The notes under the pieces were generated by a model, which saw only the letters and a list, made by a program, of their open reading frames with translations, did no database searches and was not told the origin of the DNA. A DNA stretch of 64,000 nucleotides from Thozetella sp. PMI_491 (Eukaryota > Ascomycota > Sordariomycetes > Chaetosphaeriales > Chaetosphaeriaceae). The DNA lies in NCBI GenBank assembly GCA_021432635.1, contig MU270038.1:806001-870000 (forward strand). The letters are read 5' to 3'. Every line of letters begins with the position of its first letter. Position 1 is the first letter of the stretch. Position numbers and translations under genes: made by a program. Positions 30,762-40,764 of this stretch are shown in pieces.

Positions 30762-33029
30762 ATGCCGAGAAAAAATAAAGACGGCGAGAACCATGATATT
30801 CTCAAGATCGGAAATAAATCAATATCCCTCGAGGGCTACTTGACTAAAAAACCACCTGTGAGCCAACCGGCCACAGGCACTACCTCCCTCCAAGAGCCAA
30901 CTGTCGAAAAGCTACCAGAACCAGTGCAAGGCCGGTACTCAAAACGTCGTAAAATCTCGCAACACACCGCGGTTGGTGACTCCCAATATTTCAAGACCCG
31001 CCAAGCTCTCCCGCTATGGAAGCACCAGGAGGGTATCCGCCGCGTTATGGCGGAGCACGATGTGCTGGTGCTGGTCGGAGAAACTGGCTCAGGAAAGAGC
31101 ACCCAAGTCCCGCAGTTCTTGTTCGAGGAGGACTGGTGTCAAAGGAAGAAAGTCAAGGTCAAAAGAGGGGAAATTGTGGAAGACGTCGCTGTCGGAGGAA
31201 TCATCGCCATCACACAGCCTCGACGAGTAGCAGCGACAACCTTGGCACATCGAGTTTCTCGAGAAGCAGGGACGCCGCTAAGTGGACAGAAAGGAGATAT
31301 CGCCAACAAGGGACTTGTGGGGTACTCCGTCCGCTTCGATCACAACGTTCCGAAGGGGACCCGGATCAAGTTCCTAACAGAAGGAATGCTTCTACAGGAG
31401 CTTATACGAGACCCTCATCTTCGGCAGTACAGCGCCATCATCGTTGATGAGATTCATGAGAGGAGCGTGGATGTCGACTTGCTCTCGGGCTTCTTAAAGC
31501 AGATTATCTTAGGAGACAAGGCGGGACGTGGAGGCTTACCTCTGAAGGTCGTCGTCATGAGCGCTACCGCTAACGTCGAGGGGATACGAAACTTCTTCTC
31601 AGACTCAGGATCAAGTGAGCGGCTGCAAGCTGAGTTCCTCCTAATCGAGGGACGGCAGTTTCCCGTGGAGGTTATCCACACCCCAAAGCCCGTGGCCGAC
31701 ATTCAAGAAGCACTTCTTCAGAGATTGCTCGAGATCCACAAACAAGAGCCGCTGCCAGGTGACATCCTGGCGTTCCTTACCGGCCAAGAAGAGATCGAGG
31801 CTATGCAGAAAATTCTTGAAGAAGAAGCTAAAAAGCTGCCCTCGGGTGTGCCCAAGCTGAAAGTCTTCCCTCTCTTCGGCCAGCTCTCGATCGAAGCTCA
31901 GCACCAAGCCTTCCAGCCTATCAAAGGGGGCATGGCACGGAAAATAGTCCTTGCCACGAATATTGCCGAGACGTCCGTCACGGTTCCAGGTGTGAGATAT
32001 GTGGTAGACTGCGGGAAGGCAAAGGTCAAGCAGTTCCGTACGCGACTCGGAATGGAATCGCTGCTAGCAAAGCCGATTTCGAAATCCTCGGCAATCCAAA
32101 GGACTGGCCGAGCCGGACGTGAAGGCCCTGGCAAATGCTACCGACTATATCCGGAGGAGACTTTCGAGTCCCTCGAAAAGACTGATCTCCCCGAGATTCT
32201 CCGCACCGACGTCTTGGGCGCCATCCTCACAATGAAAGCCAGGGGTATTGAAGATGTCCTTTCGTTCCCACTCATGGACACCCCAGATCTTGAGTCTATC
32301 GAGAAAGCACTTGTCCACCTACACCTTCTTGGCGCCTTGGGCGACGATGGCTCGATCACCGCGATGGGTCGTAAAATGGTACTCTTCCCCGTCACTGCGC
32401 CATTTGCAAAAGTTCTCCTCGTCGCTGCGGCGCCAGAGAATGACTGCCTGCTCGAGGTCATCGATATCGTCTCTTGCATCACTTCGGGTGAGGATATCTT
32501 CCTCCATCTACATTCGGAAGAGGTCAAAGAGGAGGTTGAAGAGCTGCGGAAAGAACTTTCCAGGAGAGAAGGCGACCTCCTCACCTACCTTACCACCATA
32601 CAACGCTATGCGTCGGAGAACACAGACCGCATTGAGTGGTGCAAGACGAGGAGGGTTAATGTGAGGAACCTGCGGCAGGCGATGAACATTCGGAAGCAGC
32701 TGCGTGGCCTCTGTCTCAAGGAAGGAATGCTAGAAGAGGCACCCCCATCAGATCCGCAGCCTTTTGAGCCCGTAGCCCCAGAGAAAGCCGAGACCATCTT
32801 GAAGTGTTTCCTCCAAGGCTTTGCGCTCAAGACGGCAGTTTTGGCACCGGACAGTAGCTACGTCACCACTTACGGCAAACATGTCGTTGCTATTCATCCA
32901 TCCAGCGTGCTGCACGGGCAGAAGAAGGAAGCTATCATGTTCCTAGAACACGTCTTCACCCAAAAGAACTATGCGAAAAAGGTGAGTGTTATCCAGGCGC
33001 AATGGGTAGCGGAGGCACTAGGCGCGTGA
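30762..33029 (+). CDS. DEAH-box RNA helicase, Dhr2/DHX33-like
   Basis: A single exon of 755 aa, close to yeast Dhr2 (735 aa), a nucleolar helicase acting on pre-18S rRNA. Motifs in order: I GETGSGKST (106-114), Ia TQPRRVAA (150-157), II DEIH (228-231), III SAT (266-268), TGQEEIEAM, V TNIAETSVTVPG, VI QRTGRAGREG. After these come the HA2/ratchet region (LLGALGDDGSITAMGRKM) and the OB-fold tail (YGKHVVAIHPSSVLHG). The N-terminal extension is short and basic (KRRKIS, 61-66), as in the Dhr2 group, rather than the long extensions of Prp2/16/22. Splicing helicases are the main alternative, but the N-terminus and the end (KKVSVIQAQWVAEALGA) favour Dhr2. A GTGAGT within the final codons is read as coding. 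Confidence 0.85.
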   Translation: MPRKNKDGENHDILKIGNKSISLEGYLTKKPPVSQPATGTTSLQEPTVEKLPEPVQGRYSKRRKISQHTAVGDSQYFKTRQALPLWKHQEGIRRVMAEHDVLVLVGETGSGKSTQVPQFLFEEDWCQRKKVKVKRGEIVEDVAVGGIIAITQPRRVAATTLAHRVSREAGTPLSGQKGDIANKGLVGYSVRFDHNVPKGTRIKFLTEGMLLQELIRDPHLRQYSAIIVDEIHERSVDVDLLSGFLKQIILGDKAGRGGLPLKVVVMSATANVEGIRNFFSDSGSSERLQAEFLLIEGRQFPVEVIHTPKPVADIQEALLQRLLEIHKQEPLPGDILAFLTGQEEIEAMQKILEEEAKKLPSGVPKLKVFPLFGQLSIEAQHQAFQPIKGGMARKIVLATNIAETSVTVPGVRYVVDCGKAKVKQFRTRLGMESLLAKPISKSSAIQRTGRAGREGPGKCYRLYPEETFESLEKTDLPEILRTDVLGAILTMKARGIEDVLSFPLMDTPDLESIEKALVHLHLLGALGDDGSITAMGRKMVLFPVTAPFAKVLLVAAAPENDCLLEVIDIVSCITSGEDIFLHLHSEEVKEEVEELRKELSRREGDLLTYLTTIQRYASENTDRIEWCKTRRVNVRNLRQAMNIRKQLRGLCLKEGMLEEAPPSDPQPFEPVAPEKAETILKCFLQGFALKTAVLAPDSSYVTTYGKHVVAIHPSSVLHGQKKEAIMFLEHVFTQKNYAKKVSVIQAQWVAEALGA

Positions 33030-33139
33030 GCCTAGAAAGAGCTTCAAGGGCTTAGGCATATTATTGGTAGAATAGTGGCAGCAATGGTATACATAGGTTC
33101 TACAGTATGTACAATTCTGGTGACCTTAGACGAACGACT

Positions 33140-33632
33140 TCACTGGTCCTGGCCTTCTTGTTCTCTGCCTTGAATGGTCTTCATGAGCTCATACAGTTGT
33201 CCAAATTGCTCGTCTTTCTCGATGTCAGTAACTGCTTTCGAGCGCGTTGATTCGCTTACATGACTTACCGCTCATCTTTTCTATCTTTCCCGGATCCAGC
33301 TTCTCGCCGACCCATGAGTCTCCTTCAATCTTCTGGGCATAGAGCTGCCATTCGGTTAAGAATCCGATCTACGTAAGAGTAAGCGTCGAGGTCCCCTGAG
33401 GCATCGACAGGGAAGGGCTCACGAGATGGACCGGGTTGTCCACAGTTCGGTGCGCCCGGAACTCAGCTTTAATGTATTCATCTCCCAAGAGACGCATCTC
33501 TCTTGGGAGATGCTTGCGGTGCGCCCTCAGGAGTCTTCTGTAAAGTGGTATAGGAGGGAGAATCGCCAGGGGAGCTGCTGAAAGGCCCTTTGACGGCACT
33601 GCCGACGCGAGGCGCCTGATTGTGACCCTCAT
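33140..33632 (-). CDS. ACN9: Succinate dehydrogenase assembly factor 3 (SDHAF3/ACN9), mitochondrial LYR protein
   Basis: Three exons: complement(33140..33213, 33269..33368, 33423..33632), 127 aa. It is a mitochondrial matrix chaperone that protects the SDH iron-sulfur subunit during complex II assembly. The N-terminal 25 residues (MRVTIRRLASAVPSKG...) form a mitochondrial presequence. Next come the LYR-type block PPIPLYRRLLRAHRKHLP (31-48), DEYIKAEFRAHRTVDNPVHL and, across the first splice, IGFLTEWQLYAQKIEGD. The tail is FGQLYELMKTIQGRE. Introns are 54 and 55 bp and phases agree. The ATG at 33632 is preferred over the in-frame one at 33713 because it gives the basic presequence directly. The client subunit SDH2 is encoded at 48647-49624 in this window. 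Confidence 0.9.
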
Positions 33633-34051
33633 CTCCCTGTCACGTAATAGAGCTGTGCTGAGACCAGAGTGATAGATCCGTATTTGTCCGTGAGAGTGCA
33701 CCTCGGCATACACAGATTTTGGCGTTGATTGTACGGAAAAGTAACCTGCTAACTAAGACTTTTCTACGGGCGGAAAGTACTGGTGCTTACAGTGTTGATA
33801 TATAAGCGCACTGTTTAATTCACACTGTACTGAGAGGCTCTATCTTTTACAAAATCTACATAACTACCTTCCTTGCCTTGTCAAACTTATGGGCGCCTCT
33901 CGGGCTTTCGTTTCCGCATCAAACCCGGTTAAATTTACGTGATTTAATGGATTCGATAGTGGCATGGAGCAGATATTTTGCTAGAAGCTTAAATTTCAAC
34001 ACACTTGTTAAAATAGGACCTTTCGGGGGTGTCTCAATGCGCCTCCGGTTG
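33633..34051. other. AT-rich spacer between SDHAF3 promoter and the NLR 3' end
   Basis: No gene seen. It is noticeably more AT-rich than flanking DNA. A TGATATATAAG word near 33797-33807 could, read on the minus strand (CTTATATATCA), be a TATA box about 165 bp before the SDHAF3 ATG. Confidence 0.4.
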
Positions 34052-37000
34052 CTAAAGCACTAATAAACGCCTAACGTATTCTATGTTTTCGAGACTGGTC
34101 AGGTCCGGGGTTTGCCGGCTTCTGTGGAGCCTCATAATATCAACTGTGACATCGAGATCTTCTCCGAATATGTTGTAGTGGTCTCGTGCCTGCTTAGTCA
34201 ACGGGTGTTCGACTCCGTAGACATACTTTGATCGCCGCCACACTCTCCACATGGCATTGTGAGCTGTCTTCATATCTCCCTGTAGGTGGAGAAGTATAGA
34301 AAGAGTCGTTAAGTTGTTGATAGTGATTGGGTGATATGCGCCCCTCGATAATTTGCATTGACCATACACTGCGTCGGCCATTACGACCAATTCATCGAAC
34401 ACCTCTTGGGGGGCGTGCGCTTCGGAGAAGTATATCGCTGCGTCAGACAGGAAGCTTTCCAGTGCATCCATCGTGAGCGGGTGGTCAAGCCCATATATCC
34501 TTCTCCGGATCTGCGTAGCATCCCAAAACATCAAGGTTGACTCCAGCCGTCTTCTACCGACGAGACCGAGTTTGGTGGCTACTGATAGCATCGCTACCAC
34601 TGTCCGAGAAGAATCTTGTCCTAGGGTCGCCTTGCACACATCCAACCAATGAATTTCCGCGCGCAGAACCCTATCGGCCGCCTCGTGGTCGTCAGGCGAT
34701 TGACTCCAGTGCATTTCCGCAATGATCGCTTCATCCTCAGCTGCCGTCCATGGGTCTTTAGCGCCATTGTTCCGTTCCGCTTCTTGAACCGCCTGCAGGC
34801 ACTGTAGAGCTTCCTGGCGGCACTCGTGTAGCATATAATGGTTTGCCAGCTCTCGTCTTGCCATGATCGTGCGGGCGTGCTGGGGTCCCGGTCCGGGTTC
34901 CTTCTCGCTTCTTTCGAGCAATTCCAGGCGAAGAGCCAAAGAACCCCAGATATTGCCTCGGTCGTTCTCAAGCCCCGGCATCAAGTCGAGGACGTCAAGT
35001 GTTTCCGGAGCATGGGTTCCAAAGGCTCTCTGTTTACCCCGGAGAGCCTGCGACAATTCCTCCTCGAATTTAATGAACATTCGATGTTCCCGGTATACCA
35101 TCCCATATCTAAAATGGTATTCACTCTCAATAGTATCATTATTCCAGGGCAATGCGCGTCGTATGAGATCCGCATCAGGCAAAGGCGAGCCACCATCTCG
35201 CTCACCAAAGTACTCGACAGCTTGAGGGATGGCCTTCAAATCTTTCGTTCTTGGTTGGCTGGAAATGCAGTGGTCAAAGGCCCGTTCGGGGAGACGTTCG
35301 AGCGGCATTAATCCCGTGCATACATCGAGATGCGCGAGGATCGCCCGTCGGTGTATAACATCCTCGCCTCTGTCTCCGCGTTGGATCGATTCGAACAGCA
35401 GTGCCCTAGCCGAGAGAGCTTGCCGCACCCTGATAGCTGGGTCCATCCGATCCCTAGCCCAGGAATGGGTCAGAATGTGGATGGACCAAACGTCCCGGGC
35501 TGTCTCTTTCACAAGGGACATCTTTTGGAGAAGGTTGAACCCCAACATAACAGGGTTCGGGTCCCAGTTGCCACCGTTGTCAGTCTGAATGAGAGCAGCG
35601 GGCGAGTCCTTGCTGCTCGCCAGGGGAAACCAAGGACCATGCTTTCCCTCAAAACGATCTGCCGCAGCACGACGGAATATGTCCTTGGTAAGGCCCTCGT
35701 TGTGGAAGAAGCATATGATGTCAAGAAGCTGAAGAGCACTGCGTGCCTCGAGCGCTTGGCTAGATGCCCGGGATCTCTTCGACAACTCGATCAACTTCTT
35801 ATAGGAGAGATCAAAGGTGGCGTAGACAGGTAGGTCTTCCTGTGAACTCCCTTTCATCAACGGGAGACTAAGCATCGCCTTCCGCTGTGCACGGAAAATG
35901 CCCAAGTAGCGTCCGATGTGAATACCTGATTTTCGAATATATCCTCCGGCTTGATCAATTGCCAGCGGGAGATGCCCAAGCTCACGGACGATTTCCTTGG
36001 CCGTCTTTCGATGTTCATTGTATTCGTCGTCTTCGTCCGCCGTCCTCAGAAGCAGGGTAGCAGCGTCCTCCTCCTCCATTTCGGCCACGCATGTGCGGCA
36101 ATTGGCCGGCAAGTTGCTGATTGAAATCTCTCTGCTAGTGAAGAGGTAGCTACCCCTATCCACTTTGGGTAAACTGCTCCAGGAATTCTCCTTGCTCCAG
36201 TTGTCGACGACTAGCAGCCACTCCTCCGTCGAGTTGTCGAACCACCTGAGGACATCTTGCATGCTGGCCGACCTCGAGTCTCCGGAGGGGAGGACGGAGT
36301 GAGCAATAGCGATATAGCTTTCTTGAAAAGTTACTCGATTCGTTGCATCGACCCAGAAGGCGTATTTGAACCTAATAGCAGTTAGGAACCGGATGTGAAC
36401 ATGAAGCAGCCGACATGCCTGTCTCGATACATCTGCACGAATTTCCGCGCAATTTGACTTTTCCCAGAGCCACCCATGCCGTAGAGGAGATATTGCCGAC
36501 GCACGATCTCATCGACCTGAGGGTCCCGAGAGACGAAATGTGCCGCGAGGGAGTCGAGGATTTTCTCGCGGCCGGTGAAGAAGGGTGTTGGGATTACCAC
36601 GAGATTCGCGCTCCCATCCGCTGTGAGAATCTGATCCTTGTCGAGGAAACCTGTTCTGCATCAGTATCGTCGCCGCTGCATACTTCAAAATGACAGGAAC
36701 AACTCACAGACGTGGCCAACAGTCAGTCCTGGTCCCATCCTATGGCCGGCCAATATCTCAGCTACGGTCTTTATATCCTCCCTGATGGTCGACTGTGCCA
36801 GGTACTCCCGCGTTCTAGACTTGAGCTCATCGATCTTCCCATAGCTCGCGAGGCTAATATCGTTTGCACCGCCCTCCACGTTGAAGCGGAACATAGTGTC
36901 CTCGAAGAGCCGCAGCCTCTCTTTCACCTCGTAGCCGTCCTTCTCTGTGTCAACAGCAAGCTCCTTGAGGACTTTAATGACCCTGACTCCCCATCGTACT

Positions 37001-37925
37001 GTTCCAATGATGCCCGAAGGCGGAGCCAGATCATTGGGAAGCGACCTAGTCCCGGTTCCCAGACTCAGTATGCAACCCAATCTGCGGTCCTTCCCGAAGA
37101 TCTCCGCTGCTTCGCTCAACAGCTCGTTGAGGGGATTGTTGCACCCAAGAGCAGCATCTACGAAACTCTCGGTCTTACCATTGCTGGTTATCTCCATAGC
37201 ATCGAAGTAAAAGGGCGCTGCACTTGTCGCGCGTGCTGCCTCCCAGACCCTGCAGTCCTAGATTCCAACGTTAGAGAAGGATGTAACCGCTAAGCTGGTT
37301 GCTTACCTCTCCCCAGTTGTCCCCTGACACTGCGTAAGAGCGGAATCGCCGGTAAACACCATTTGTGGCGTTTGTTGGTCTGGCACAGACGAACATGCGC
37401 CCTCGCTCTGGATCATCCGGTGCAAGCATCAAGTCTCCCATTCCTCTGCCTTGGACCAGATCCTGAACGGCTCTCTTGAGGATATGCGATTTGAACATGG
37501 CCCCTCTTCTCACAAGTGCTCTCTTTGACTTATTCCGGACCGAGAATATTTTTTCCGCAAAGCTGTCGTAGGCTGCTAGAGCCTCTGTGGTGCTCATCTG
37601 GAGACGACCCAGCATGATAGCGATGAGACTAGGTAGTTGTAAGTCTTAGAAGGTGTTAGATGTTCCATAAGCTCTTGGAATATTCTTACCCGCCAGTACT
37701 TGTGCCAGCGATGAGGTCGAAGAACTCGCATGGCTTTGGCAGCTCTTCAAGATTATCGAGCTCTTGGACCTTGCGCATTATTTTGTCAAGAATTACAAGC
37801 TCTGATACCCCCCTAACTCCACCGCCATCTGCCAGTCACGCTGTGTTAGCCCAGGTCAGTGTTGGAGGGGATGGAGGGCTGGCTGTACCCAGGGCCAGCA
37901 GGTTCACCGGCCGGTCAGTCGACAT
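34052..37925 (-). CDS. plp-1: Fungal NLR: patatin-like phospholipase / NB-ARC / TPR (PLP-1 type)
   Basis: Six exons: complement(34052..36371, 36431..36650, 36708..37257, 37307..37628, 37690..37828, 37889..37925), 1195 aa, all junctions in phase. Residues 1-345: patatin-like phospholipase, with oxyanion-hole motif DGGGVRG (13-19), nucleophile elbow GTSTGG (Ser56) and catalytic Asp200 in DAALG, so the dyad is intact. Residues about 370-640: NB-ARC switch, with P-loop GMGGSGKS (407-414), kinase-2 EEWLLVVDNW (Asp479), RNBS-B-like GSYLFTSREI and GLPL-type LGHLPLAID (554-562). Residues about 830-1160: degenerate tetratricopeptide repeats, for example HPITINNLTTLSILLHLQGD and YGVEHPLTKQA. In Neurospora and Podospora, PLP-1 of this architecture guards SEC-9; NBD and patatin activity are needed for cell death and the TPRs carry specificity. 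SEC9 is nearby. The first exon (37 bp) encodes MSTDRPVNLLAL. Confidence 0.92.
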
Positions 37926-38835
37926 GTCCGCTAGCCTGTGGCATTAGGCCTTTTGTCAAATATCTAGATAAACAATATGGGGAATCCAACAGGCAAAGCA
38001 ACACTGAACAAGTTCGCGAGAAAAGAAGCCCTCTGCATGCACTGAGGCGTAGCAGGATCGGCGCCCTCTTCAAGGCTGATTGTCGAAATCACCTCTGCCA
38101 TAGTACCGCGCCTCGTACGCCACACAGATATGCATGTTGGTCGCAAGAACGAGGCAAGATGCTACAGTACAGTGCAACAGGGGTGCTTCTTGGCCTCCAC
38201 AGCCCACCGCCCACCCTCCAATACAACCGAGCGAATAAGCGCCTAGCAACCAACAGCATCCGAGACGTACTCTGTCGCCCAGTCATTCCCCCTTCGCCCC
38301 ATTGCCTATTGTTCATTTGTGCTTGTGACTTGCACGAGCCCCTATTTTTTCCAGAGTAACCGGATACCTGCGACAGCTGTACTGCATAGGTTCCCGCGGC
38401 TAGTAAAAGGTCTGCAGAAGGAGTAGCGAGGGCTGACTTAGCCTCGCTGTGAAATTCTAGCCAGAGCGGACAAATCTATAACAATACCTCGGCCTCGCCC
38501 CCCAGTTTCAGGACCGCTATGTTCTAGTGGCATCTCTATTGAGTCAAAGATAAACTGTGTGCGCAAAGGGGAGGCATAAAGGAAGGAAGGCAAGGCTACC
38601 CAAGGCATGATCATATGGTAGGTTATATTGCGAATCACAAAGACGGTATTTTAAGCTTAAGCTAGTCGATTTGTGGAGTATGCCATATGATTAAAGTATC
38701 AGCAGCGACCGTAGCGGTTGAGCGCCTCGTTGTGGCCCTATCATGTACACTTCCGCCGCGGCCGGCCAAATGCCACGAGCGAGATACTACCTGCCGCAAT
38801 GCATGCTATCTAAATACCCAATACCCACCCTCCTC
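37926..38835. other. Intergenic: NLR promoter and 3' flank of the monooxygenase gene
   Basis: No supported gene. Short frames only, including 60 codons on the minus strand at 37964-38146 lying within the NLR leader. AT-rich toward 38560-38700. Confidence 0.45.
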
Positions 38836-40764
38836 CTACTGAAACGCTGCCGCTGAAGGGTCATCCAGGTACCACGTCGAATCGCTCTTAGGACCGAGCT
38901 CCTTAGTCGAGAATCCGTTGCCGAGATACGCGAACCGGTTCTGCCGCGCGTTGTCGAACACGTACTCAAAGTCTTCGCCGCGGAATCGCTCTAGCATATG
39001 GAAGAAATGGACACGGCTTCCCGGGTGAAGCGCCGTCACAGGGCCGTCTGCTTTGCCACCCTTGAACCAGGAGCGGCACGAGCCAGACCAGGCTGCCCGC
39101 GGCATGAAGGCAGTGATGTGCTCGAAGAAGTCATCGACCGCCCCCTGGGAAGGTGCAAGCGCCTTGATGTCCTCTGTCTGGCACTTCTTGATTACACCCG
39201 TGATGTACTTGGCGACATGCTCTGTGATGGTGAAGACACTTCCATGTCCGATGGGCGCGTTGGGTCCGAGGAAGACTAGCGACAGACGGTTAGCTGGCCC
39301 TCTGGCCGACAAAAAAGGTGGCGACGGGAGACGCACCGAAATAATTAGGGAGCCCCGCCACGGCGCAGGACAAGTACGCCTTGGGCAGTTCCTCTTTCCA
39401 GATATCTTGGAGATTCCCGTTCCGGCCGACAATTGGAAATCGGGGCCGGAAAGAAGTCTCAAAGCCTGTGGCGCAGACAACGGCATCGACCTTAAGGACC
39501 TCTCCAGATTCAAGCTCGACGCTGTCGGCATTTAACTGCTTGATTGTCGTTGGGAAGACTTCCACGTTGGGCTGTGTCAGGGCGGCAAGGTATTGATGGC
39601 CTGGCGTCATCCTGCGGCAGCCCAAGGGATAGTCGGGTATCAAAGCCTTGCAAAGTTTCTCGTCTCCTCTAAGCACTGCGGTCATGTACTCGGCGACTTT
39701 GGCTCGAGCGAATGCTTGCATCGGGCCGTCTTTAATGAGCTACCGCATTCTGTCAGGTTTCGCCCCAATAAGAGTAAGAGATGCTGTGCTGCTTACAATC
39801 GGGAGGACATTGTTGATTTCCTTCTCGATCCCCTTGACGAAGTAGCGATAGAATTCGGGATCTGACTCGAACTTCTCGATCGTGGCTTGGGAGAAATCCT
39901 CCTTCGCGTTCAGCTCTATTTTGCTCAGGACCTCGCCTGCCTGCCCCAGGGCCTGCCAAGACTGTATCCGAGGGGGGATCACCCAAGTAGGTGTCCGGAC
40001 GGGATGGTAGATCTTCTTTGCAGTTCGCTGGAGCTCGGGGAGCACCTGGACACCGCTTGAGCCGTTGCCAATCACAAGGATCGTCTTGCCCGAGGCGTCG
40101 AAGTCTGCCGGCCAGTTGGCCGTGTGTATCAACTCGCCGCCGAAGGATTCGAGGCCAGGCAGGTCCGGCCATTTCCAGTTGCTGTGGGGGATAGTCAGCT
40201 CGGCAGCGCTTCAAAGCCCAGCCTTGTTCGCACTCACTTCAAAATGCCGCTCCCGTTCAGGAGGAAGTGGGCATAGTCTGCAAAAGGCTCCCCGGCTTCG
40301 TTCTCGACCGTCAAGTCCCAGACCCCCTTCTCCTCGTTCCAGACCGCAGCCGTGACCTTGTGGGAGGTCTTCACTGAGTCTCTCATGCCTTCGTCGTCAC
40401 AAAGCTGGCGTAGGTAGTCTTCAATTTCGGGGGCAGGCGCGAAGAAGTTGCTCCAGTCTTTTTTGGGCCGCCAGGAAAACTGATAGTTGTGGCTTGGGAC
40501 ATCACACCGGCACCCTGGGTACCGGTTCTCAAACCAAGTGCCGCCGACGTCGGAATTCTTCTCGTAGATGACCAGCTCGTAGTCGGTCAAGTTGAGCCGG
40601 AGGGTGCGGACAAGGTTCAAGCCGCTGGCTCCGGCTCCGATCCCAACAATACGGAGGTGCTTCTTGGCGCCGAGAGGCTGCTCTCGCACCTGGTAAGAGG
40701 CCGAAGCCTCCTCCGAGCCGTTGGCCTGGACTGGCTTTGTTTCCAAGGCGTGGTTGGCCGTCAT
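38836..40764 (-). CDS. Baeyer-Villiger-type FAD/NADPH monooxygenase
   Basis: Four exons: complement(38836..39275, 39337..39739, 39797..40181, 40238..40764), 584 aa. These flavoproteins insert oxygen next to a ketone to give esters or lactones, often in secondary or steroid metabolism. The FAD Rossmann motif is GIGAGASG (41-48). The type-I BVMO fingerprint FxGxxxHxxxWP is exact: FGGELIHTANWP (189-200). A second Rossmann motif, VIGNGSSGVQ, binds NADPH. DVGGTWFENRYPGCRCDVPSH (split here: DVGGTWFENRYPG then CRCDVPSH) and ATGFETSFRPRFP are also family blocks. Intron 3 rejoins GLPNYF to VFLGPNAPIGHGS. No polyketide or peptide synthase lies in the window, so the substrate is unknown. The frame is open upstream to 40926, but the ATG at 40764 is preferred. 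Confidence 0.9.

Noticed and set aside
36712-37293. 193-codon frame on the plus strand
   Set aside because: Antisense shadow of NLR exon 4.
37964-38146. 60-codon minus-strand frame just upstream of the NLR
   Set aside because: Too short, without motifs, and lying within the presumed NLR leader; could at most be an upstream ORF.
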